Shown: positions 35,863 through 44,540, counted from the first letter of the stretch. The stretch is DNA of 44,728 nucleotides from Opitutaceae bacterium (GCA_016794625.1 JAEUGY010000048.1:1-44728); one strand, 5' to 3'. The notes: generated from the sequence alone by a model not told the origin. Made by a program: numbers and translations.

Positions 35863-36600
35863 TCAGCCTCGCTTTGTCCGCGGGGCTCGGGTGCCAAGGG
35901 GGCTCGGCTGGCTGGTGGGTAGGTGGATCCATCCTTCCACCGTCGCGGCGGGCTGTTGCGCCGGTGTCGGTCGGTGGGTGTGTCCGGTGGCGGCGAGCCC
36001 GGTCGTCAGCGCGGCGAGCAGGGAGTCGAGGGCATCCGCGGTCTCGGCGTAGGCATCGGGGACGTCCAGCCAGTCGAGGGCCGCGCGGATCTGGTCGAGC
36101 ATGGCGGTCCGGGCACTGCGGGCGGCGGTGTCGCGGGCGGCTTTGTACCCGCGGTGCGACCAGCCCCACACGCGGAGGCTGGCCGCGGGGTAGACTTCAA
36201 AGAAACGCCCGTCGCCGCTGCGGTCCGTCACGCCGTGGCGGTGGAGCAGGGCCATGGCGCGCATGGCGGGAAGCGCGATGAGGTCGGTCGATACGCTGAG
36301 CGGCAGCAACCCGAGTCGCCGCCTGACCTCGCGGTCGGTTTCCCGGAAGCGCAGGCGGTCGCGCAAATCCGGGTTCCACGTGGTCTCGTGCCAGCCGGCC
36401 ACGGCGCGGATGAAGTCCACCGGCCATCCGAGCGGGGCGTCGAGGCCCACCGCGTCCGCCTTCGCGATCTGCGCATCGAGTTCATCATCGGTGCAGGCGA
36501 GCCGGGGCGGGTGCGCCCGGGCCGTCTTCGTTTTCCACTCCAGGGTGCAAGCCGCCGTGCCGGCCGGCTGCGACGAGAGGTCGATGCCGAGCGTGATCAT
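35863..36600 (-). CDS. DUF429 family protein (predicted RNase H-fold nuclease)
   Basis: A 245-residue protein starting MITLGIDLSSQPAGTAAC, where the first strand with an acidic residue matches the RNase H-like fold of DUF429. Later segments are VGLDAPLGWPVDF, RFRETDREVRR, FFEVYPAASLRVWG and a helical AYAETADALDSLLAALTT, in family order. Members are predicted nucleases or resolvase-like proteins, not well characterised. The start at ATG 36600 was chosen at the conserved N-terminus; the frame is open to 36969. The ASCH gene follows in the same direction, and the next gene at 36667 is divergent. Confidence 0.82.
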   Translation of the reverse strand: MITLGIDLSSQPAGTAACTLEWKTKTARAHPPRLACTDDELDAQIAKADAVGLDAPLGWPVDFIRAVAGWHETTWNPDLRDRLRFRETDREVRRRLGLLPLSVSTDLIALPAMRAMALLHRHGVTDRSGDGRFFEVYPAASLRVWGWSHRGYKAARDTAARSARTAMLDQIRAALDWLDVPDAYAETADALDSLLAALTTGLAATGHTHRPTPAQQPAATVEGWIHLPTSQPSPLGTRAPRTKRG

Positions 36601-36666
36601 GACGCCGGGAGCCGGCACGTTGGTCCGGGTTTGCCGTGGGCCGTGGCGTGGATTGGATGCTGGGCC

Positions 36667-37095
36667 ATGAAGTCGTCGCGCACCTTGTCCGCCCGCCCCC
36701 GGGTCGTCAAACCGGACCACCCGTTGCAGTGGCTCGCCGAACCCCTGGTACATGAGCCGAGCTTTGTGCTGAAGTCGTGGTTCGGAGGTCGCACGATCAT
36801 GCTGCATGGACGCCATCACCTGTTTCTCACCACCCAGGGCGAACCCTGGCAGGGCGTGCTCGTGTGCACGGCGCACGAACACCAGCCGAGCCTGCGCGCC
36901 GAGTTTCCGTCGCTCCAGCCGCATCCGGTGCTGAAAAAATGGCTCTACCTGCCGGAGTCGCACGAACACTTCGAGCGCGACGCCCGCCTCCTGGTGCGGC
37001 TGGTGCGCGCCCGCGACCCGCGGCTGGGCATCGAGCCTTCGCCGCGCAAGAAGAAGAAGTCGGTCAAGCGTATCCGATTCGGCGATAAACTCTGA
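36667..37095 (+). CDS. Conserved hypothetical protein with basic C-terminus
   Basis: A 142-residue soluble protein, not assigned to a family. The core reads as alternating strands and helices: FVLKSWFGGRTIMLHGRHH, LFLTTQGEPWQGVLVCTAHE, HPVLKKWLYLPESHEHFERD and ARLLVRLVRARDPRLGI. The FGGRTIMLHGR stretch faintly resembles TfoX N-terminal or MmcQ-like folds, but this is not secure. It ends in a Lys-rich tail (PRKKKKSVKRIRFGDKL) that could contact nucleic acid. The ATG at 36667 follows the divergent DUF429 start by 66 bp. A much longer in-frame extension to 35923 is antisense to DUF429 and was rejected. Confidence 0.65.
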   Translation: MKSSRTLSARPRVVKPDHPLQWLAEPLVHEPSFVLKSWFGGRTIMLHGRHHLFLTTQGEPWQGVLVCTAHEHQPSLRAEFPSLQPHPVLKKWLYLPESHEHFERDARLLVRLVRARDPRLGIEPSPRKKKKSVKRIRFGDKL

Positions 37096-37114
37096 GGCGC
37101 GCCCGCGCGGCGGG

Positions 37115-38092
37115 TCACTTGCCGCCGTACCAGAATCCGCGGTTCCACCGGTGCTTGCGCAGGGCGAGCAGGGCGGCGGGTGAAAGATCGGGTTTGCCGG
37201 ACACGGCGCAGTTGGCGTCGGCCTGGGAGACGCGGCGCATGCCGGGGATCACGGTCGACACTGCCGGGTGGGCGAGGGTGAACTTGAGCGCTGCCTCGGG
37301 CAGCGTGAGTCCGGTGCCCGCCAGATCGGGCACGATCGCCTGCGCCCGGTGGGCCGCGCGCGCGATGCGGTCGCCCGCAAAGTAGCGTTGGCGGAAGTCG
37401 CCCTCCGGAAACGTGGTGGACTCATTGAACTTGCCGGTGAGCACGCCTTCATCGAACGCGACCCGCACAATGATCGCCGTGCCGGTCTCTTTCGCGACCG
37501 GCAGCAGCTCGGCGGCCGGTTCCTGCTCGAACAAATTGTAGATGACCTGCACCGAGTCGACCCAGCCGCCGCGCATCAGATCGATGACGCTGTTCTGGTC
37601 GTGTTCAGGCGTGGAAATGCCGATGGCCCGCACCTTGCCCTCCTTCTGCAGCCGGCGCAGGATGGCGAAGGGCTGGGGGTCGCGGTTCCAGGCGCGCGTC
37701 CAGGTGTGCAGCTGGAGCAAATCGATGGTGTCGGTGCCGAGCATGCGCAGGCGCTCCTCGATGTTCGTGCGCAGGTAGGCCTCGCTGTAGCGATCGGCCC
37801 ACGCATCGTAGGGCGAGGGGGGCCAGGCACCCGGCGCGGGCGGTGTCTTGGTGGCAACGTAGACCCGTTCGCCCCGCCGCTCGCGCAGCACCTGGCCGAT
37901 GATGCGCTCGCTGCGCCCGTTGCCATAACCGGCGGCGGTATCGATGAAGTTCACGCCCAGATCGAGCGCCCGGTGCAGGGTGCGGACCGACTCCGCTTCA
38001 TCCTGCTCTCCCCAGCCGCCGCCGATGGCCCAGGCGCCGAAGGAAATTTCTGAGATGGACCAGGTGGTTTTGCCGAAGGGACGATGGCGCAT
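37115..38092 (-). CDS. Aldo/keto reductase
   Basis: A 325-residue NADPH-type aldo/keto reductase with a TIM barrel. The catalytic tetrad is visible: Asp51 and Tyr56 in DTAAGYGNGRSE, Lys82 in TKTPP and His129 in QLHTW. Other family marks are GFGAW-like SFGAWAIGGGW at the N-terminus, YNLFEQEPAAELLP and the cofactor-binding VIPGMRRVSQADAN near the end. It reduces aldehydes or ketones, possibly sugars, in the cytoplasm. It converges with the hypothetical gene and is divergent from the CE7 esterase. ATG 38092 was chosen over 38227 because MRHRPFGKTTWSISEIS is the conserved start. Confidence 0.92.
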   Translation of the reverse strand: MRHRPFGKTTWSISEISFGAWAIGGGWGEQDEAESVRTLHRALDLGVNFIDTAAGYGNGRSERIIGQVLRERRGERVYVATKTPPAPGAWPPSPYDAWADRYSEAYLRTNIEERLRMLGTDTIDLLQLHTWTRAWNRDPQPFAILRRLQKEGKVRAIGISTPEHDQNSVIDLMRGGWVDSVQVIYNLFEQEPAAELLPVAKETGTAIIVRVAFDEGVLTGKFNESTTFPEGDFRQRYFAGDRIARAAHRAQAIVPDLAGTGLTLPEAALKFTLAHPAVSTVIPGMRRVSQADANCAVSGKPDLSPAALLALRKHRWNRGFWYGGK

Positions 38093-38323
38093 GGGGGAAA
38101 AGAAGAGTAAAGGGCGAAGAGTGAAATCGGAATTCGGCAGTGGGTGTTCTGCACCGCCACTGAAAAATGGAAACGGCTTTGGCGATGAACGTGAACTGCG
38201 GGGTGTGGGAACTCCACAGACGGACAAGGAATCTCCTTACCCGTGGCCGGACGCTCTGCTAGGCTGGGAGCGTGTTCGTGTCGGACCCCTTCCCGGCGCG
38301 CACTCTTTCTTTCGTTCCATTCC

Positions 38324-39688
38324 ATGTCACCTTCGTTCCTTCGTCTGGTCCTTTCCGCCGTCTGCAGTGGGTTCCTCGCCTTCCTGCCTCTACGAGCCGC
38401 GTCGACGGCCATCACCCCGGTGCCGCCGCAGGCCAACCTGCGGGTCGCCTCGGTGCAAGTGCGGGTCATTCCGGATCATCCGGACTGGACCTACCTGCCC
38501 GGACAGCCGGTGCGTTTCCGGGTCGAAGTCACCGCCGACCAGATCCCGATTGTCGGCATCCCGGTGCGCTATTCCGTCGGACCCGAATTGATGCCGGCCG
38601 AGACGAAAACCGCCGAGGTGCCGGCGGGTGGTCTGCAGATCGACGGCGGTACGATGACGGTGCCCGGGTTTCTGCGTTGCACGGTGACCGCCGAGGTGGC
38701 CGGCCGGACGTACAAGAATGCCGCCACCGCCGCGTTTTCACCCGAAAAGATCCAGCCCTACCAGACGGAACCGGCGGACTTTGATGCGTTCTGGCAACGG
38801 GCCCGCGACGATCTTGCCAAGGTCCCGATGGACGTGCGCATGACGCTGCTGCCGGACGCCTGCACGCCGACCGTGAATGTCTACCACGTGGGCATCCGCA
38901 CCATCGGTGAGGGCTGGTCCGCGCCCGGCCGGGTCTACGGCATCCTCTGCGAACCAAAGGCGCCCGGCAAATACCCCGCCGTCCTGCGCGTGCCCGGCGC
39001 CGGGGTGCGGCCCTATTTTGGCGACAAGGACCTCGCCTCCCGGGGCGTCATCACCCTCGAGATCGGCGTGCACGGCATCCCGGTCAACCAGCCCCAGGAA
39101 ATCTACGACCAGCTGCTCGCCGGCGCGCTCATGCGGTATTGGCTCTTCAACTTCGATGATCGCGAGACGTTCTACTACCGCCGCGTTTATCTCAGCTGCC
39201 TGCGCGCGAATGATTTTCTCGTCTCCCGCGAACAATGGGACGGACGCAACCTGCTCGTGCTCGGGGCCAGCCAGGGCGGACAGCTGGCCATCGTCACCGC
39301 GGCGCTGGATCGACGCGTGACCGGGCTCAGTGCCACGCATCCCGCGTTCTGCGACATCGCCGCGCCCCTGCACGGCCGCGCCGGCGGCTGGCCGCATCCG
39401 TTCATGGCTCGCGATGGCGTGCCTTCGAAACACAACACCCCCGCCAAGCTTGAGACGGCCAGCACCTACGACACCGTCAATTTCGCCCGGCGGTTGAAGG
39501 TGCCGGGATTCTACATCTGGGGCTACAACGACGACGTGTGTCCGCCGACCTCGACTCACGCCGCCTACAATGTCATCTCCGCGCCGAAGGAGCTCGCCCT
39601 CGAATTCGAGCAGACCCACAGCTACCCGCCCGAGCAGCACGAGGCGATCAACGCCTGGGTCGTGCGCTTCCTCGGGCTGAAGCCGTAG
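38324..39688 (+). CDS. Exported acetyl xylan esterase (CE7/AXE1 family)
   Basis: A 454-residue esterase. Signal peptide at 1-26 (FLRLVLSAVCSGFLAFLPLRA); a beta-rich N-terminal domain of about 120 residues not found in the minimal CE7 fold; then an alpha/beta hydrolase. The triad is Ser316 in GASQGGQLAI, Asp in YIWGYNDDVCPP and His in QTHSYPPEQHE. CE7 enzymes remove acetyl groups from xylan or xylo-oligosaccharides and cephalosporin C. The exported location and extra N-terminal domain suggest action on polymeric or surface substrate. It is separated by about 16 kb from the main polysaccharide cluster. Start ATG 38324 begins the signal peptide. Confidence 0.9.
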   Translation: MSPSFLRLVLSAVCSGFLAFLPLRAASTAITPVPPQANLRVASVQVRVIPDHPDWTYLPGQPVRFRVEVTADQIPIVGIPVRYSVGPELMPAETKTAEVPAGGLQIDGGTMTVPGFLRCTVTAEVAGRTYKNAATAAFSPEKIQPYQTEPADFDAFWQRARDDLAKVPMDVRMTLLPDACTPTVNVYHVGIRTIGEGWSAPGRVYGILCEPKAPGKYPAVLRVPGAGVRPYFGDKDLASRGVITLEIGVHGIPVNQPQEIYDQLLAGALMRYWLFNFDDRETFYYRRVYLSCLRANDFLVSREQWDGRNLLVLGASQGGQLAIVTAALDRRVTGLSATHPAFCDIAAPLHGRAGGWPHPFMARDGVPSKHNTPAKLETASTYDTVNFARRLKVPGFYIWGYNDDVCPPTSTHAAYNVISAPKELALEFEQTHSYPPEQHEAINAWVVRFLGLKP

Positions 39689-39703
39689 CGGCGGCTCGAT
39701 GGC

Positions 39704-39898
39704 TCACTCTTGCGTCTTGCGCGGGCAGGTGCTGATGCCGAGCAGCGGATAAGCCGGGCAGAAACCGACCACGGCCGTCAGCAGCGGCACGAGGCCGATC
39801 AGGCCGAACCAGCTCTTGAAATAGTAGCCCGCGCCGAGGATGCCGAGACCGATGACAATACGAATCGTGCGGTCGATGCCGCCAACATTGGGTTTCAT
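39704..39898 (-). CDS. DUF2892 (YgaP-like) small membrane protein
   Basis: A 64-residue inner-membrane protein: MKPNVGGIDRTIRIVIGLG, a helix through ILGAGYYF, a second helix GLIGLVPLLTAVVGFCPAY, and the conserved ending PLLGISTCPRK. The C-P-x-Y...G-x-x-T/S-C pattern with two Cys is the DUF2892 signature, seen also in the membrane part of the rhodanese YgaP. It lies 47 bp downstream of the Crp/Fnr gene on the same strand and is probably co-transcribed. ATG 39898 is the family start; a longer frame to 39949 overlaps the regulator stop. Confidence 0.88.
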   Translation of the reverse strand: MKPNVGGIDRTIRIVIGLGILGAGYYFKSWFGLIGLVPLLTAVVGFCPAYPLLGISTCPRKTQE

Positions 39899-39945
39899 AG
39901 TGAGGCCATCGTAGCGACGACCCGTCCTGGCGGGAAGTGACCAAG

Positions 39946-40623
39946 TCACACAGCGGAGGATTTATCGGTGAGGGCCGCCAGGTCGGCGGGACGAAGCACC
40001 TCAATCCAGCCCCGGCCGGTGCGGACCCAACCGGCCTTCTGCCAGCCCGCCAGAGTCCGGCTGACCACCTCGCGCGCAGTGCCTAGGGCGTCGGCGATTT
40101 CCTGCTGCGTGCAACGGACGCGCGGCCCCCCTCGCGAGGGCTCCAGCAGCCAGGTGGCCAGCCGGGCGTCGATCCGCCGGAACGTCATGTCTTCGAATTT
40201 GGCGAGCACGTCACCCAGCCGCTGCGCGAGCAACCCGAAGACATAACGTCGCCAGAACGCATGCTGTTCCACCCAGCGATGAAACACCGAGGCCGGCACG
40301 GCCCACGCCTCGCCGGACGACTCCGTCTCGACCAAGGCCGGAAAACCCTGCCCACCGAGCACCGCCGCGACCGAGAGCACGCAGGCCTCCTCCGGCTGGA
40401 TCCGGTAGAGCGTCACCGCCCGGCCGTCCTCGCCCATCTGGTACACCCGGATTTGCCCGGCGATGGGAAACAGGATGGCCTCACACGTCGCCCCGGGCGA
40501 CATCAGGATCCGCCCGCCCGCGAACGGAACCCGCCGCGCAGTGCGACTGAAATCGTCGACCACCTCCGCCGGCGCGGAGGCGAGCAGACGCAAGTGGGGT
40601 GACGACGAACGGGCGGCAGCCAT
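39946..40623 (-). CDS. Crp/Fnr-family transcriptional regulator
   Basis: A 225-residue regulator with a cyclic-nucleotide-binding-like beta-roll (about 15-130; FAGGRILMSPGATCEAILF, IRVYQMGEDGRAVTLYRI), a dimer helix (FWRRYVFGLLAQRLGDVLAKFE) and a C-terminal winged helix (CTQQEIADALGTAREVVSRTLAGW). The four-Cys iron-sulfur motif of FNR is absent, and the cAMP-binding R-S pair is not obvious, so the signal is unknown. Relatives of this shape (Dnr/NnrR-like, some heme-dependent) respond to redox or NO. Two dyads lie 54-134 bp upstream. The DUF2892 gene follows; the heme-binding chemoreceptor lies upstream on the same strand. Confidence 0.9.
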   Translation of the reverse strand: MAAARSSSPHLRLLASAPAEVVDDFSRTARRVPFAGGRILMSPGATCEAILFPIAGQIRVYQMGEDGRAVTLYRIQPEEACVLSVAAVLGGQGFPALVETESSGEAWAVPASVFHRWVEQHAFWRRYVFGLLAQRLGDVLAKFEDMTFRRIDARLATWLLEPSRGGPRVRCTQQEIADALGTAREVVSRTLAGWQKAGWVRTGRGWIEVLRPADLAALTDKSSAV

Positions 40624-40676
40624 GCTCCAGCATCGCCCTGCCGCCGCCGGACATCAATGCCGAAGCCCCCAAGCCG

Positions 40677-40699
40677 AGTGTCATCCGGCAGATGACACT
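40677..40699. promoter_or_regulatory. Dyad AGTGTCATC-N5-GATGACACT, copy 1
   Basis: A perfect inverted repeat with 9-bp arms around CGGCA, centred about 65 bp upstream of the Crp/Fnr ATG. The twofold symmetry suits a homodimeric regulator; autoregulation by the adjacent Crp/Fnr protein is an inference. It lies in the gap between the chemoreceptor stop and the regulator start. No T run follows, so a terminator role is less likely. Confidence 0.65.
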
Positions 40700-40732
40700 T
40701 CTGGAGTTTGGCCTAGTTGGTCGGTGTTTCCT

Positions 40733-40757
40733 GAGTGTCATCCGGCGGATGACACTC
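40733..40757. promoter_or_regulatory. Dyad AGTGTCATC-N5-GATGACACT, copy 2
   Basis: Same arms as copy 1 around CGGCG, extended to 10 bp by one more G:C pair. The centres of the two copies are 57 bp apart. Near identity of two dyads between two functionally related genes supports a regulatory role. Confidence 0.65.
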
Positions 40758-40796
40758 CACTGCGCGCCGCGGCCTTGGAAAGGCGGGTGGCTGCGG

Positions 40797-42368
40797 CTAG
40801 GCGGAGACAGGTTCCTTGCGGATCGGGCGCGCCAGGCGGGTGCTGCCTTGGCGTTCGGGCGGGGCGGAGGGAGTGAGAGCGGCGGGCGGAGGCGTGTCCG
40901 CGGATTCGGTGTTCGCGGTTTTTCTGCCGATCAAGGCAACCAAGGCGCTGACCGCGCCGGTCAATTCGCCGGCTTCGCGATCGAGTTCGCGCGCGGCGCT
41001 GGCGTTTTGTTCGGCGCCGGCGGCGTTGGCCTGGGTGACGCGGTCCATCTGGTGCACCGCCTCGTTGATCTGATCGCAGCTCGTGGCCTGTTCCTGACTC
41101 GAAGTGCTGATGCCGGAGGCGAGCTTTGAGACCTTTTCACCGAGCGCGGCGCCTTCGTGGATGGCCTTGCTCACTTCGGCGAATTGGCTGGCGGTGGCTT
41201 CGAGGTGCTTGCGCGAGTCGCCGAGCAGACCCTGGGTGTTGCGGGCGGATTCGGCGCAGCGTTGCGACAGGCTGCGCACCTCGCCCGCGACCACGGCAAA
41301 GCCGAGCCCGGCCTCGCCGGCGCGCGCGGCTTCCACGGCGGCATTCAAGGCCAGCAGATTGGTTTGAAAGGCGATTTCGTCGATCGTCTTGATCACGTCC
41401 GACGTCCGTTCACTCGCGGCGATGGATTCCTGCAGCGTCTTCTGCATGGCCTCCGACAGGGTGCGAATCCGGTGCAAATTGGGGGCGAGCTCGTCGCGCG
41501 CACATCGATCCACGCCGCCGGCGGCCTCGGAATTCTGTTTCGTGGCGTCCGTCATCAACGCGAGCGAGGAACTGGTTTGCTCCAAGGCGGCGGCCTGCTG
41601 GCTCGCCCCATCGGCCAGCGAACCACTGGCCTCGGCGATGCTCCGCGAAGCGTGGCCCAGCTGGCGGGCGCTGTGGTCCAACCGCAGCGCGACCTTGTCC
41701 ATTGGCCGCACAATCTGAGTGCGGACCAGGTACCAGACGAGCAAACCCAGCACGACCACCAAGGCCACGGACGTCACCACCGCGTTGCGGGTGTTCTGGT
41801 GATTGAGCTCGGCCGTGAAGCCCTCCCAGCGCGACTGGGCCTGCGCGAGTTTGTCGGTCGTGTAGCGGTAGGCCAGCACCCCGCCCACCTTGAGCTGTTT
41901 GAAGTTGGCGTGACACTCGATGCACGACGCCGTGACGGGCATCGGACGGTAGATTTCGAAGGCCGAGTCGGTCTTGCGCAGGACCGGAGTCGGGTCCGTC
42001 AGCAACCGGTCGCGGAGATCGGCCGGCAGCGGACGCTTCTTGAATTCCGAATGCGAAGAGAGGGCCACCACCCCCTTGATGTTGTAGAATGAGAGCTCCT
42101 TGACGCCATCGACCCGACCCTGTTCGTCGAGCAGCTGTTTGACCGTATCCATTTCCCCTTGAGCCATGGCGGTGAGCAGGGCGGCGCCGGCGGCGCTTTC
42201 CACGGTTTTCACCCAGTGCCACTGCAAGTCCTGCTCCTGGGCCAGGTTCTCGGTCGAGAGCCGGGTGATGGCCGCGGTGTTGACGCGCTGTTGGGCCAGT
42301 TCAGAGAGACCATAGACGACAACGATGCCGCCGATCAGGGAGCAGAGGAGTTTGGCTTGGAGGGTCAT
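40797..42368 (-). CDS. Methyl-accepting chemotaxis protein with periplasmic CxxCH heme site
   Basis: A 523-residue transducer. A first membrane helix (about 6-23), a periplasmic sensor of about 170 residues with C149-I-E-C152-H153 typical of a covalent c-type heme (DUF3365/Tll0287-like layout), a second helix (about 196-216), a HAMP-like linker starting RTQIVRPMDKV, and a cytoplasmic coiled-coil with the conserved hairpin tip IDEIAFQTNLLALNAAVEAARAGE interrupted here. It would signal to CheA on redox or gas binding. No che genes are nearby and no CheR-binding tail is seen. It lies upstream of the Crp/Fnr gene on the same strand, separated by the dyads. ATG 42368 was chosen as the start before the first helix. 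Confidence 0.9.
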   Translation of the reverse strand: MTLQAKLLCSLIGGIVVVYGLSELAQQRVNTAAITRLSTENLAQEQDLQWHWVKTVESAAGAALLTAMAQGEMDTVKQLLDEQGRVDGVKELSFYNIKGVVALSSHSEFKKRPLPADLRDRLLTDPTPVLRKTDSAFEIYRPMPVTASCIECHANFKQLKVGGVLAYRYTTDKLAQAQSRWEGFTAELNHQNTRNAVVTSVALVVVLGLLVWYLVRTQIVRPMDKVALRLDHSARQLGHASRSIAEASGSLADGASQQAAALEQTSSSLALMTDATKQNSEAAGGVDRCARDELAPNLHRIRTLSEAMQKTLQESIAASERTSDVIKTIDEIAFQTNLLALNAAVEAARAGEAGLGFAVVAGEVRSLSQRCAESARNTQGLLGDSRKHLEATASQFAEVSKAIHEGAALGEKVSKLASGISTSSQEQATSCDQINEAVHQMDRVTQANAAGAEQNASAARELDREAGELTGAVSALVALIGRKTANTESADTPPPAALTPSAPPERQGSTRLARPIRKEPVSA

Positions 42369-42664
42369 GCAGGCTCGCCCGAGGTCAAAGAGACGTGGCG
42401 CCACCTAGGCGCGACTTCGTTTCGACGACGAGCGATCCAAGCTCCACTACGGCACGACGCGCGAACGGCCAAAGCCGGCCACCGGCAAAGCGGTCACGGA
42501 ATCACCGTTACAAACGAGCGGAACACCTGCGGCGCATCGTTATTGTCCATTCGCCAACGCATAACCCGACGAGGAGACGTCAGGTTTTCCTCCACTGGGT
42601 CCCCCGGCGCGGACACCCGAGTAAGAATATTCCTCAGCAATTTCTGCGCGTTGCGCAAACGATC

Positions 42665-43306
42665 CTAAAGTTGTTCCGATTCGAGGATGTTTACCCCGGA
42701 TACCGGGTTCAGGGCGGCCTCCAGCAGAGCCTGGGCGACCCGTTCGGCGGGAACCACCCGGTAGCGCCGAGGCACGATCGGACGGGCCAGGCGCAGGACC
42801 AGGCTGGCGATGCGCTCTCCGAGACGGAATTCGGAGCGCTGACCCCCGAGCAGCCCGGGCCGGACGAAGGTGAGCGAAGGGTATCCGCAGGTGCGCAGGG
42901 CCTCTTCCAGTTCTCCTTTGGTACGGGAGTAGAACACCCGCGAGCGCGGGTCGGCGCCGAGAGAGGAGTTGAGCGCGTAGGCCTGGGCGCCGGCCTGCCG
43001 CGCCCGGCGGGCGATGGAGAGCGGGTAGTCGAAGTCCACTTTGCGAAAGGCGACCTCGCTGCCCGCCTGTTTTCGCGTGGTGCCCAGCGTGCAGATGACA
43101 CTGTCGGCCGTCCAGACCTCGGCGGTGTCGGGCAGGGCGTCGAAGTCCACCACCGGATTGCGCAGCCGCACCCGGGAAGGGGCGGGGGTGTTCAGAGGGC
43201 GGCGCGTCAGGGCGACCACCTCCGCCACCCGTGGATCGGCGAGCGCCTGGGCCAGCACGGACTGACCGACCAACCCGGTGACGCCGACCAGCAGCAGCGA
43301 TTTCAT
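42665..43306 (-). CDS. NAD(P)-binding Rossmann-fold protein (atypical SDR)
   Basis: A 213-residue protein with the GxxGxxG cofactor motif as GVTGLVG (residues 8-14), a following basic TRRPL region, VICTLGTT, and YALNSSLGADPRSRVFYSRTKGELE, where Ser and Y-x-x-x-K equivalents (Y126-S-R-T-K130) are kept. VRPGLLGG and GVNILESEQL complete a pattern like the HTATIP2/YwnB group of extended or atypical SDRs. It may be a reductase or a quinone- or nucleotide-sensing protein; function is not clear. It lies downstream of purC on the same strand with a 55-bp gap. Confidence 0.82.
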   Translation of the reverse strand: MKSLLLVGVTGLVGQSVLAQALADPRVAEVVALTRRPLNTPAPSRVRLRNPVVDFDALPDTAEVWTADSVICTLGTTRKQAGSEVAFRKVDFDYPLSIARRARQAGAQAYALNSSLGADPRSRVFYSRTKGELEEALRTCGYPSLTFVRPGLLGGQRSEFRLGERIASLVLRLARPIVPRRYRVVPAERVAQALLEAALNPVSGVNILESEQL

Positions 43307-43361
43307 GGGGCGAGCCTCGGGAGCCGGCGGTGGCGAGGCGAGTCTGGACGGTGGCGACCTC

Positions 43362-44279
43362 TCAGCGCGGATCGACCAGCTTGCGGACCGCCGTCAGGTA
43401 CTTGTCGCGGGTTCGCGTGATGACGTCGACCGGCAGGCGCGGGGCGGGCGGCTGCTGGTTCCAGCGCAGGGAGAGCAGATGGTCGCGCACGAACTGTTTG
43501 TCGTAGCTCGGTGGAGACTGATCGGGCGCGTAACTCTCGGCCGGCCAGTAGCGCGACGAGTCGGGCGTCAGGGCTTCGTCGATCAGGTGCAGCCGGCCCG
43601 CGTCGTCGGTGCCGAACTCAAATTTCGTATCCGCCAGGATCATGCCGGCGCGGGCCGCGAGATCATGACCCCGCTGGTAGAGGGCCAGACTGATGGCCTT
43701 CACTTCGGCGTAGCGGGCGGCGCCGAGCGTGGCGACCCCCTCGGCGTCGGTCATGGGCGCGTCGTGCTGTCCCTTGGGCGCCTTGGTCGTTGGCGTGAAC
43801 AGCGGCGAAGGCAGACGTTCCGCCTGGCGCAACCCAGGCGGCAGCCGGTGTCCGCAGACCTCGCCGGACTTTTGGTAGGAACTCCAGCCACTGCCCGCCA
43901 GGTAACCTCGGACCACACATTCGATGGGCAGCGGCTTTAGTTTGCGCACCACCATGCTCCGCAGTTGCAAGTCCCGGTCGAGCAGCCCCCGCCGTGCGAA
44001 TTCCCCGGCTTGGTCCGGCAGCAGGTGGTTGACGATCAAATCGCTCGTCTGTTCGAACCACCACAAACTCAACTGAGTCAGCAGGATGCCCTTGCCAGGG
44101 ATCCCATCCGGCAGGATCACATCGAAGGCCGACAGCCGGTCGGTGGCCACCAGCAGCAGAGCGTCACCCAGGTCGAAGATTTCGCGCACCTTACCCGAGC
44201 CCAGATGCCGGAACGGCAGGGAAGGACAGGCGGTGACCGCGACGGGCGGAAGCGAGAGGGCGATTTCTTGGGAAGTCAT
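43362..44279 (-). CDS. purC: Phosphoribosylaminoimidazole-succinocarboxamide synthase
   Basis: A 305-residue SAICAR synthetase, which joins aspartate to CAIR using ATP in purine biosynthesis. The signature blocks are SGKVREIFDLG, LLLVATDRLSAFDVILPDGIPGKG, PIECVVRGYLAGSGW, ADTKFEFG and LIDEALTPDSSRYW. The length, about 300, matches the longer bacterial/yeast-like form rather than the roughly 240-residue E. coli form. ATG 44279 gives the conserved start MTSQEIALSLP; the frame extends upstream to 44498 without conservation. The NAD(P)-binding gene follows. Cytoplasmic, and identification is firm. Confidence 0.95.
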   Translation of the reverse strand: MTSQEIALSLPPVAVTACPSLPFRHLGSGKVREIFDLGDALLLVATDRLSAFDVILPDGIPGKGILLTQLSLWWFEQTSDLIVNHLLPDQAGEFARRGLLDRDLQLRSMVVRKLKPLPIECVVRGYLAGSGWSSYQKSGEVCGHRLPPGLRQAERLPSPLFTPTTKAPKGQHDAPMTDAEGVATLGAARYAEVKAISLALYQRGHDLAARAGMILADTKFEFGTDDAGRLHLIDEALTPDSSRYWPAESYAPDQSPPSYDKQFVRDHLLSLRWNQQPPAPRLPVDVITRTRDKYLTAVRKLVDPR

Positions 44280-44540
44280 GTGCGGACAGAGGCTTGGGAG
44301 ATCCGACGGACAGACGAGCCAGGACCCGCGCCAGCGGCAGCCAGACCGTCCATGCGAACGGATGGACCCGGCACCAACGCACGCCATTGCGGACCCTTTT
44401 CCAATCCGATTCTTTGGCAAACCGACGCCCGCACCCGCAACCCCCTGGCTCCAAACGACCCCCGCAGCCCGGAAATCCCCCGAAAAACGGACTTGCACGA
44501 CGCCCGATCCCCCCTACCGTTCGCCCCCTTGTTCTTTTGC

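Noticed and set aside
40677-40757. Terminators of the chemoreceptor gene
   Set aside because: The two dyads could form stems, but neither has a T run, and their near identity and position before a dimeric regulator gene fit operators better.
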